Source: Bryobacterales bacterium
GTDB taxonomy: Bacteria; Acidobacteriota; Terriglobia; Bryobacterales; Bryobacteraceae
DNA: 9,949 bases
Assembly: GCA_003517725.1 (NCBI GenBank)
Contig: DOZZ01000198.1
Coordinates: 415 to 10,363 of the forward strand
Direction: 5' to 3'
The notes under the pieces are model-generated. The model was not told where the DNA came from. It did no database searches and was given only the letters and a program-made list of their open reading frames with translations. Below, piece by piece: positions 1 through 6,801 of this stretch; the stretch's first letter is position 1; the number at the start of each line of letters is the position of its first letter. The position numbers and the translations under genes are program-made.

Positions 1-1104
1 CGGCGCCGGGTTGGTCACTGGCGGCTCGACGGGGGCGGGCGCCGGCTGTTCCGAAGGCGTGGCAGGCGGCGCCGTCAAAGTTTGCGGAGCGTCTTGTTTC
101 ACGGGAACCCGCGGCGAGTCGGCGCTGGCATGCCGATACTTGGGTATCTCGATTACAGCGGCGGCGATGAGCGCGATGGTGGCGAGCGAGCCCGCCGTCA
201 TATAGAGAACCCGGTGGATGTTCGCGGGCGGCCGCGGCGGGACAGCCGGAATCGCGCTATTGGACGGCGCGCCCGCAGCTGCAAACTTGGGCGAAATGCT
301 CGACAGCGCGCCGCGAAACGCATCGGCTGTCTGGAAGCGCTTAGCCGGATCCTTGGCCAGCGCCATCAGAATAATCTCGTTCAACTCGAAGGGAAGCGAC
401 TGGTCGATGGCCGACGGCGGCCGCGGCACTTCCTTCAGATGCGCGGCCATAATCTGGTATTCGCTATCGCCGTTGAAGGGGCGCTGGCCGGTTACGATTT
501 GGTACAGCGTCACGCCCAGCGAATAGATGTCGGAGCGGGCATCGAGGTCGCGGCCTTCGATCTGCTCCGGAGACATATAGTAGACCGAGCCCACCATCAC
601 GCCGGTCTTGGTCAGTTTGCGGTCGGTCGCCAGTTTCGCGATGCCGAAATCCATCAGCTTGACCGTTCCGGATGGCGTCAGCATGATGTTTCCCGGCTTG
701 ATGTCGCGATGGATGACGCCTTTCGAATGCGCGTACGAAAGAGCGGAGAGCGCCTGGGAGGTGTAATCGATGGCTTTATCGATGGGGATGCGCGATGCCT
801 GCATCAGGGCGTCGAAGGTGGAACCTTCGACGAACTCCATCACCATGATCAGCTGGTTGTCGACGCGCTGAGCGGTCCGCAGCCCCGCGATGTTGGGATG
901 GTCCAGGCTGGCCGATATGCGAATTTCGCGGAGGAACCGGTCGACTAAGTCGGCATCCACGGTCAGGTCCGGAAGCAGAACCTTCATGGCTTCGATCCGG
1001 TGCGAGATGTTATTGCGGACCTGGTATACCTTACCCATGCCGCCCGTCCCTAATAGGCCGAGAATCTCGTAGTCTCCAAGAGTCTGACCTGTTCGCAAGT
1101 CCAT
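1..1104 (-). CDS. Membrane Ser/Thr protein kinase (Hanks type), C-terminus cut by window edge
   Basis: I translated this gene from the ATG at 1104; 368 codons stay open to base 1, so the C-terminus is missing. A complete kinase domain is visible: glycine loop [10 protein letters not shown] (residues 18-27), ATP-anchoring Lys41 in AMKVL, catalytic loop HRDIKPGN (132-139), DFG (152-154) and an SPEQ activation-segment end. After the kinase domain comes a short linker, one predicted transmembrane helix near 299-320, and a Pro/Ala-rich extracytoplasmic stretch that runs off the window. This is the standard plan of a bacterial receptor-like kinase with an intracellular catalytic domain. All catalytic residues are present, so it is probably active. 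It lies 60 bp downstream of tssM on the same strand and has its own Shine-Dalgarno GGAG. A role in T6SS control, like PpkA, is inferred from position only. The missing sensor region cannot be judged. Confidence 0.93.
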   Translation of the reverse strand, partial: MDLRTGQTLGDYEILGLLGTGGMGKVYQVRNNISHRIEAMKVLLPDLTVDADLVDRFLREIRISASLDHPNIAGLRTAQRVDNQLIMVMEFVEGSTFDALMQASRIPIDKAIDYTSQALSALSYAHSKGVIHRDIKPGNIMLTPSGTVKLMDFGIAKLATDRKLTKTGVMVGSVYYMSPEQIEGRDLDARSDIYSLGVTLYQIVTGQRPFNGDSEYQIMAAHLKEVPRPPSAIDQSLPFELNEIILMALAKDPAKRFQTADAFRGALSSISPKFAAAGAPSNSAIPAVPPRPPANIHRVLYMTAGSLATIALIAAAVIEIPKYRHASADSPRVPVKQDAPQTLTAPPATPSEQPAPAPVEPPVTNPAP

Positions 1105-1164
1105 GGATTTACTCCTGTCCTATCAGTTCGCCTATTATATGGGTTTCGGCGGCCGATGGCGCAC
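1105..1164 (-). promoter_or_regulatory. Leader of the kinase gene with a perfect TATAAT
   Basis: This 60-bp gap between tssM and the kinase gene contains, on the minus strand, a perfect TATAAT (1134-1139) in an otherwise GC-rich context, followed by ACAGGAG ahead of the kinase ATG. No good TTGACA-like box lies 16-18 bp upstream; that position is taken by the arm of the inverted repeat at 1157-1175. The kinase could therefore have its own weak or activator-dependent promoter as well as read-through from tssM. The TATAAT is seen directly; promoter activity is inference. Confidence 0.4.
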
Positions 1165-1175
1165 TTAGTGCGCCA
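1157..1175 (-). terminator. Perfect 8-bp-arm hairpin whose loop is the tssM stop codon
   Basis: The minus strand reads TGGCGCAC-TAA-GTGCGCCA: two perfect 8-base arms with a 3-base loop that is exactly the TAA stop of tssM. No T-run follows, so it is not a classic intrinsic terminator. A second small inverted repeat (TCGG-CCG-CCGA) comes directly after. Possible roles are an mRNA-stabilising or processing hairpin that separates kinase expression from tssM, an attenuator, or, as DNA, an operator covering the -35 position of the TATAAT at 1134-1139. The structure is certain; the role is not. Confidence 0.45.
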
Positions 1176-4100
1176 CGGTGGACACGCACTTCAGTTCCGC
1201 CAGAAAGCTTTTGCTGAAGACGGCCGGCGCTCCGCCGGTATCCAGATTGAATTCATACGAGAGCGGGCGGCCGTTGACAACCGGCGCGCTGCCGCCTTGC
1301 CCCTGGCGGAAATTCCAGAGGAAATCGTAACCTGAGCCGGAATTCACGGTACGATCGGCATCCGCGAAGAAGCGGAAGACGGCCCACAAGCCGTCGCGGT
1401 TTTGAACGCCAAACGGCGTGCCTCCGGTGAGCTTCAGGTCCAGCTTGAAATTGCGCGTGGCGCCGCCGGGCCAGGTGAAAGCCTTGGCCGCGCCGCCCGC
1501 CAGGTGCGCAGCTTCGCCATTGACCGTGATCTCGAACATCTCGACTTGATCGGACTTCTGCGGCCGCAGGGAGTACTTAAAGTTCGGCTCAGCGCCGCTG
1601 TCTCCATAGAGCGCGCGCGAAAACTTAGCCGCCTGGTTGAAGAACCGCACGAACGCCGGATTTAGCGCCACCGGGGCCGAGGGGTTTGGCGTGCATTCCG
1701 AACCCGTGCAGGTCAGCAACGGCTTCAGCGCGGCATCGTAGAAGGTCCAGAGCCGGCCCTCTTTGGGACGGAAGATGTCATCCAACTCCTGCAGGCTTAC
1801 TTCGGGTTGAGCCGAGGGCGAAAAGGGGAACTTTCTAGTCAAGGGGCTAAGGCCGGCGCAGAAGCCGGCGCCTTTGGCATTCACGTCGCCGGCGCCCATG
1901 CCGCGGGAGAGGCCTTCCGCGTAGGTGATGGGCCGCAGCAACAGGTCTTCCACCACCCCTTCGATGTGAGCGTCGGGGTCCACCGGGAACGCCGCCGTGA
2001 TTTGCCGGGTGCTCTGGCGGGCGGCCTGCGCGTCGTCGCGCGTGGCCTTCTCGGCGTTGGGATCGGGGCCGTTCGGCATGGAGGCGGCCTGGTCGATGGT
2101 GCCCTGCAGTTTCAGCAGGCCGTTGTTATAGGGCTGGTTCGCCGCCACCACATATTGCTGCGTGTCCGATGGCGGCTGCACCTGGTGCACCGCTTTGAAG
2201 GCCGCGGCCACGGGCGGAAAGTCGATAGAGGTGTTTTGCGTGGTCCACCAGAGCAGCGCCAGGATCGGGGCCTGGCTACCGGTGAGCTTGCCGAGCTTCG
2301 CGCTGGCATCCTTCAAATTGGCATAAGGGTTCACGCGGCTGGTCTTGAGCACCGTGCGCCACTGGTTGATGTAATCTTTCGTATAGAGATCGAGAATGCC
2401 TTTTTCCATCGCGGCCTTATCGACGCTTTGGCCCGCATAGTTACCGAGCACCCACTGCTCGCCGCCGAAATTGGCCTTGCGAATCTCCTGCCGCATGAAA
2501 TTCGCGCCTTCCTTAGTGAAGGCGTACGAGACCGGATGCGTGCTGATCACGACGTCCGACGACCCGGGAAACTTCTGGTTGAAGTTGGCCGGTGCGCCGT
2601 GTTTGGCCGCCTCCGAGAGCAGGAACTGATACACGCGCTCCACGCCCGAAAAGCGTGAGAGATAGACGCGCGTGCGGTCGATCGCGGCGCTATCGCCCGT
2701 GGCGGAATACGGATTGGCATTGGCCAGATCGCGGCTGTAGAAATCAAACTGGGCTCTTGCCAGATCCAGGCGATCTTTGCCGATCTCCTGGTCCCGGCCC
2801 CCGCTCCAGCGCGTCTGCAGCAGGTCGCTCAGGAAATTCTGCAGGCTCTTGTCGGAGGCGCGCTTGTACTCGGGCGCGGTCAACAGATAGCCCTTCAGCG
2901 TGTTGTAGGCGTAGCCATAATCGTCGGCGGGACCGGGGTTGGCCGGGGTGCGCTGCAGAAAGGTTAGTAAGCCGGCCTGCGTCGCGCCGAAGAGCAACTG
3001 GCGGAACTTGTCGTAGTAAATCCTGCGCACTTCGGGATACATGTCGCTGCCGCGGTAGAGCCCGAACCGCAGGCTGAGCGGCGGCCCGTCTTCCTCATAC
3101 GTGGTGAGCTTTTGGAGCGAACGGCGCAGAGTATCGAGACGCTGCAGGGCATCGAGCGAAGGAATGGCGGAGGCGCTGGCCTCGGCCGATGGAATGTTGC
3201 GGGCCGCGGTCAACGCTTCGTTCTCTAGCGCGCGGTTTTTCAGGAACGAGACCAGGAATAAGATGCACAGCAGCAGGCAGAGGGCCGCCGCCGAAGCCAT
3301 CAGGATGCGGCGCGCCAGACTCGACTTGACGCTGGAGCCGCTGGCGCCCATGGCCGTGGTGTCGCGCAGAATAACGTCGTTGAAGAGGTGCCCGAGGAAC
3401 ATCCACTGCGGAACTTTGCGACCGCCGGTTGCGGGTTGCGCGACAGATTGGCGCGCCATGGCCTCCGCCTGTTTGCCGACGCGGAACATCTGCGTCGCGC
3501 CGGCCGACTCGACGCCTTGCTGCGGCCTGGAGGCGAGCAGGGGAGCGGACTCGGTCTCGCTGACTACGACGGGACGGACGCCCGAAAAATAGAAGCCGCG
3601 CAGGAACGGACCCGCGCGCAATTGACTGGGGCGGCACACGTCGACCAGGAATTGCACGGCGGCGCCGCGCAGTTTGCGGAACTCGCGCGGGAATTCATAG
3701 GCTCCGGGAAGCTTTTCGGGGTCGTTTTCGCGCGAAAGAAACACGGTGCGTTTGTCGCACAGCGAATAAAAAAGATTGTCGAACGTGGCGGTCAGGCGCT
3801 GCGTTTCTTCCTCGGCATAGATGCCGGCTTGCCTTGGGCGCATCGGCACCGTCGCGCCGAATACCTGGGTGGCCTCTTCATTCGAAAAGGTGCGCACAAA
3901 GTCGTGGAAGAAGGGAATTCTGTCGGTCCTGGTGAACAGGACGTAGACCGGAAAACTGATGCCCAGAAGCCGCGAAATATCGTCCAGGCGGGCCTGCAGA
4001 TACCGCGAGGCGGCGGCGATGGCTTCGGCGGCGTTGGGCTGCGCGAAGGATTCGAGGCTGAAGCAAAGCAACACGCCGCGCGGCGACTGGTTGCCTTTGC

Positions 4101-4641
4101 CGATGGATTTAAGCTTGCCCGGCTGCAGCCGTTTCACCAGCCGCGCCCAATTGGCGGGGTCGCCCAGCACGGCGCCGCCGGCCTCCACCAGAGCGTGACC
4201 GCGCGCGAACCACACATTGGCCGTGCGGGTGGGCGCCACGGCGTTGTCCTGGTAGACATGGCCCGCGAGCAACTCGGGCTCGAGGCCGGAATGGATGACG
4301 GTGCTGGTCTTTGATGTAACGCGGTCGCCGATCACGAAAATCAAGGGCAGGTTCGCGATCGTCGCGCCCCGGCTTACGTTGGATTGAGCCAGACGGGCGT
4401 TGGCCTCGCGGATCAGTACTTCAACCTCGCTGGCGCCGCCGTCGGCCACGAGCGCGTCCTTGGGTGCGTCGTTTTTCGATTGGAAATAGAGGAGAGCCGA
4501 GGCGACGCCGATGCCGAGCGCCCCGAGCAAGCCGATAAAGATGAAGTACTCCGCGCCCTTCAAGTGCAGCAGGCTGGCGCCGAGCACGCCCAGCACCAAG
4601 GCCCCCGCAAACGCCGCTCCGGCTCCCCAGTAAACTTTCAT
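1165..4641 (-). CDS. tssM: T6SS inner-membrane core protein TssM (IcmF family), with degenerate P-loop
   Basis: TssM is the large inner-membrane component of the T6SS membrane complex; its periplasmic part spans towards the outer membrane. The protein has 1158 aa, normal for the family. Two N-terminal transmembrane helices (about 7-27 and 32-52) precede a cytoplasmic GTPase-like domain containing LFTRTD (236-240) and the family motif LRGFYFSGVRP (347-357). A third helix (about 447-467) leads into a long periplasmic region with the C-terminal pattern CAGL..KFPFSPS..EVSLQELDDIF and a close cysteine pair, C978 and C983. The Walker A position reads GDRVTSKTS (105-113): the glycine before Lys is replaced by Ser110. 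The frame is open upstream to 4779, but those 46 extra codons overlap tssL and look unnatural. The ATG at 4641 is preceded by GGAG and opens with a membrane helix. It follows tssL by 17 bp, so the two are surely co-transcribed. Confidence 0.95.
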   Translation of the reverse strand: MKVYWGAGAAFAGALVLGVLGASLLHLKGAEYFIFIGLLGALGIGVASALLYFQSKNDAPKDALVADGGASEVEVLIREANARLAQSNVSRGATIANLPLIFVIGDRVTSKTSTVIHSGLEPELLAGHVYQDNAVAPTRTANVWFARGHALVEAGGAVLGDPANWARLVKRLQPGKLKSIGKGNQSPRGVLLCFSLESFAQPNAAEAIAAASRYLQARLDDISRLLGISFPVYVLFTRTDRIPFFHDFVRTFSNEEATQVFGATVPMRPRQAGIYAEEETQRLTATFDNLFYSLCDKRTVFLSRENDPEKLPGAYEFPREFRKLRGAAVQFLVDVCRPSQLRAGPFLRGFYFSGVRPVVVSETESAPLLASRPQQGVESAGATQMFRVGKQAEAMARQSVAQPATGGRKVPQWMFLGHLFNDVILRDTTAMGASGSSVKSSLARRILMASAAALCLLLCILFLVSFLKNRALENEALTAARNIPSAEASASAIPSLDALQRLDTLRRSLQKLTTYEEDGPPLSLRFGLYRGSDMYPEVRRIYYDKFRQLLFGATQAGLLTFLQRTPANPGPADDYGYAYNTLKGYLLTAPEYKRASDKSLQNFLSDLLQTRWSGGRDQEIGKDRLDLARAQFDFYSRDLANANPYSATGDSAAIDRTRVYLSRFSGVERVYQFLLSEAAKHGAPANFNQKFPGSSDVVISTHPVSYAFTKEGANFMRQEIRKANFGGEQWVLGNYAGQSVDKAAMEKGILDLYTKDYINQWRTVLKTSRVNPYANLKDASAKLGKLTGSQAPILALLWWTTQNTSIDFPPVAAAFKAVHQVQPPSDTQQYVVAANQPYNNGLLKLQGTIDQAASMPNGPDPNAEKATRDDAQAARQSTRQITAAFPVDPDAHIEGVVEDLLLRPITYAEGLSRGMGAGDVNAKGAGFCAGLSPLTRKFPFSPSAQPEVSLQELDDIFRPKEGRLWTFYDAALKPLLTCTGSECTPNPSAPVALNPAFVRFFNQAAKFSRALYGDSGAEPNFKYSLRPQKSDQVEMFEITVNGEAAHLAGGAAKAFTWPGGATRNFKLDLKLTGGTPFGVQNRDGLWAVFRFFADADRTVNSGSGYDFLWNFRQGQGGSAPVVNGRPLSYEFNLDTGGAPAVFSKSFLAELKCVSTVAH

Positions 4642-4652
4642 CGACGCTCCAG

Positions 4653-4669
4653 TGGCGCCTAATGCGCCA
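4653..4669 (-). repeat. Inverted repeat around the tssL stop codon
   Basis: The arms TGGCGC and GCGCCA flank a 5-base loop (ATTAG on the minus strand) containing the tssL stop TAG. The arms match the inner part of those at the tssM stop. It lies directly upstream of the tssM Shine-Dalgarno GGAG and may affect translation of tssM. The structure is seen; the function is inference. Confidence 0.35.
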
Positions 4670-5339
4670 TGTCGTGCAAACTCTCGATGCCGGACCCAAG
4701 CATCACGTGAAACATCACAAAGAGAGCCGCGGCCAGAACGAAACTGGCGATGGTCCCGGCCAGAATGCGGCCGGCCCACGGGTCGGTTGCCACTGCTTTA
4801 ATCTTTTCCGGCGGCAGGTCCCAGTCGGGCGAAAGGCGCGCCGAGCTCTGGCGGATGCGCTGCAGCTTCTCGCCGGTTTGCTGCAGGATGGCCCGCAGGT
4901 CGCCGCGGCCGCCCAGGCTGTAACGGCCCGCGAAGCCCAGTAACAGGCACAGATAATAGATCTCGATCAGGTCGCCCAGCTCCGGTGAGTCGGTCCGGCC
5001 CAGCAGCTTTTGCAGGTTCTGAAAGAAGACTTCGCCGGCGATGTGGTGACCGTAGCGCTCTTCCTGCAGCGGCTGCCGCGGCCAATCGGCGAAGACCGGA
5101 TGGCGCAGGTTCAGAATCGATTCATCGAGAAAGGCAATGGCCGCGAAGATGGCCAGCTCGATATCTTCGGCGGAGTAGCCGCGGCTGCGGGCTTCGCGGT
5201 CGGCCGTCTTCACGGCTTCCCAGATTTGCGCGCGGAAAGACGGCGCGTCCGCCACCGCCTGCCGGTTGGAGCGCAGCCGCTCGCCCACGGTTAATAATTC
5301 CTGGAAGGCCAGGGCCAGATTCTCCCGGCGCGCGCTCAT
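4659..5339 (-). CDS. tssL: T6SS inner-membrane protein TssL (DotU family)
   Basis: TssL is the DotU-like partner of TssM; its cytoplasmic domain contacts TssK and the baseplate. The 226-aa protein shows the family signatures in order: an FLDES segment (70-74), PLQEERYG (90-97), AGEVFF (101-106) and the helix YYLCLLLGFAGRY (128-140). A single C-terminal transmembrane helix lies near 191-213, with a short tail of about 13 residues. There is no OmpA-like peptidoglycan-binding extension, so this is the short form of TssL. The ATG at 5339 has a strong Shine-Dalgarno (AAGGAG, 5-base spacing). It sits 28 bp after tssK and 17 bp before tssM, the usual K-L-M order of T6SS clusters. Confidence 0.96.
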   Translation of the reverse strand: MSARRENLALAFQELLTVGERLRSNRQAVADAPSFRAQIWEAVKTADREARSRGYSAEDIELAIFAAIAFLDESILNLRHPVFADWPRQPLQEERYGHHIAGEVFFQNLQKLLGRTDSPELGDLIEIYYLCLLLGFAGRYSLGGRGDLRAILQQTGEKLQRIRQSSARLSPDWDLPPEKIKAVATDPWAGRILAGTIASFVLAAALFVMFHVMLGSGIESLHDMAH

Positions 5340-5367
5340 CGTGACTCCTTCTCCATAATTCGGCGAA

Positions 5368-6723
5368 TCAGCTTTCGAGTATTGCCATTAATTCGATTTC
5401 AGGATCGGGCAATTCGCCCGGTACATACAGCCCGAGCAGGCGTGTCTGCACGATGTGATCCCAGCACGGCCCGCTCTTCCCCACGCTGAAATACTGGAAG
5501 TCGATTTTGTTGGGAATGGAGGAGGGCGGTACGGGCAAATGGGTGAGGTCGAGTCCCGGCAGCGCGCGTTTTACCAGTTGCGGCACGAAAGCCTTCGAGC
5601 AAAGCTTCACGATTTGGGGCGTCTTCGAAATCAACTCGACTTCGCCCACGCGGGCGCGGATGGCGAAGATCCAGCGGGAACGTGCCAGAACCCGTTGGTC
5701 GGTGATCTCGCCCTCGTAGAAATAGTCCGCGCGCTTGACTAAGTTGATGGTGAGGAATTGCGACGGGACGATGGTTTCGAGATTGGTCCGGATGTGGCGG
5801 TCAAGCTCGGTGAAGCAGCGGTCGAGATTGCGATGGTCGTAAAGCGGCAGTTCCCGGGGATGCGCGTCGAGCGAAAACGTGCACAGGGCCCCGCCCAGGC
5901 GCAGCATCTCGACGAAAAGCTCTTCGGGATGTCCGCGCTTGCTGAAAAACTGGTGTCGCAACGGAGCCAGCGCCGAATTGACGGTGTGCAGCAGCCAGAA
6001 GTTGGCGATCTCGCGCGTGGAGAACTCCGACCAGGAGCGCTTCTCGGCGCTTTCCTTGCGCGAGAAGGCCGCGCTCTTCTCTTCCAGGATCTCGATTAGC
6101 CGTTGCAGCAGCAGCATCAACCGGTCGCTGGCCGTGATGGTCAGGCAGGGCGGGATAAATTCCGGATCGAAGACGAAGTGCCCGGCGCCGTCGCGCGTAA
6201 TGCGGGCCACGGGCAGCGTCAGTTGTCCGGCATCCACCTCGGTATCCAACAACAGCCGGATATTTTTGATGCCGAGGTTCACCGGCTTTTCGTCGCGGCC
6301 CGTGGTTTCGTCGTGCAGCAGGGTGCTCTCGGAGCGGTACCGCGCGGGTTTGCCGTTCTGCGCATCGGAGGTGATGCAGTTCAGCCCGTCCGGCTTTCTT
6401 GGCGGCACGGCCAGCACCACGGTGACGGCATCGCGCGCGGGGGGGAACAGGTCGGCGATGTTGCGGGCCGCCGGCGCGGGGTCGGCGTCGGGCATCTGGA
6501 AGACCAGCCCATCGGGAAACACGCCGCGGGCGTGAACCAGCGACAGGGTGCCGTTCAGCAGGGCCTCGGCGTCCAGCTGCGCGGCGGTTAGACCGTTAGA
6601 CTCAAACCATAGCGAGGAAGCGGCAAACTGAATGGAGTCTTCGAAATACCGGCTCTGCGCCTGAAAATGATGCGGGCCAAGATACATGCCCTCGGACCAA
6701 ACGACACGCGAGAGGGATCTCAT
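5368..6723 (-). CDS. tssK: T6SS baseplate adaptor TssK, canonical copy
   Basis: TssK is a trimeric cytoplasmic protein that joins the T6SS baseplate to the TssL/TssM membrane complex. The N-terminus carries the family hallmark VVWSEGMYLGPHHFQ (7-21). Further family blocks include GVFPDGLVF, FWLLHTVNS, RGHPEELF and the C-terminal PPSSIPNKIDFQYF with YVPGELPDPEIEL. At 451 aa it has the usual length. I chose the ATG at 6723 because it places the hallmark at the normal distance from the N-terminus. An in-frame TTG at 6732 would add three residues and lies nearer to an AGAG that could be the ribosome site, so the start is uncertain by three codons. This copy heads the K-L-M-kinase operon and is divergent from the repeat-protein gene. 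A second tssK lies at 8169-9524. Confidence 0.95.
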   Translation of the reverse strand: MRSLSRVVWSEGMYLGPHHFQAQSRYFEDSIQFAASSLWFESNGLTAAQLDAEALLNGTLSLVHARGVFPDGLVFQMPDADPAPAARNIADLFPPARDAVTVVLAVPPRKPDGLNCITSDAQNGKPARYRSESTLLHDETTGRDEKPVNLGIKNIRLLLDTEVDAGQLTLPVARITRDGAGHFVFDPEFIPPCLTITASDRLMLLLQRLIEILEEKSAAFSRKESAEKRSWSEFSTREIANFWLLHTVNSALAPLRHQFFSKRGHPEELFVEMLRLGGALCTFSLDAHPRELPLYDHRNLDRCFTELDRHIRTNLETIVPSQFLTINLVKRADYFYEGEITDQRVLARSRWIFAIRARVGEVELISKTPQIVKLCSKAFVPQLVKRALPGLDLTHLPVPPSSIPNKIDFQYFSVGKSGPCWDHIVQTRLLGLYVPGELPDPEIELMAILES

Positions 6724-6801
6724 GGCACGCAAATTACTCTAACATAGCGGCATCGCATTGTTTCCTCTTGTTAGCGATGTAATGATTGACGGTGAGACGT
6801 G
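6724..6801. promoter_or_regulatory. Divergent intergenic region between tssK and the repeat-protein gene
   Basis: This is the only place in the window where genes are transcribed away from each other, so promoters for the tssK-tssL-tssM operon and for the plus-strand gene are expected here. The stretch is visibly richer in A and T than its surroundings. On the plus strand TTGTTT (6758-6763) and TAATGA (6780-6785) are 16 bp apart, but the implied transcript would start at or near the Shine-Dalgarno GGTGAG (6791-6796). On the minus strand I found no convincing box pair. The promoter location is inferred from gene layout. Confidence 0.45.

Noticed and set aside
3388..4314. Long plus-strand open frame of 308 codons inside tssM
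   Set aside because: It is antisense to conserved TssM motifs, its translation is rich in Arg/Gly/His with no recognisable domain, and such frames are expected opposite GC-rich genes. The same holds for 1807-2658, 82-948 and 8385-9287.
4642..4779. 46-codon N-terminal extension of TssM
   Set aside because: It overlaps the C-terminus of tssL in another frame and shows no membrane or TssM-like sequence; the ATG at 4641 has a Shine-Dalgarno and opens with the expected membrane helix.
6724..6801. Defined sigma-70 promoter pairs in the divergent region
   Set aside because: Boxes are weak, and the best plus-strand pair would start transcription at the Shine-Dalgarno. Only the region, not a specific promoter, is supported.
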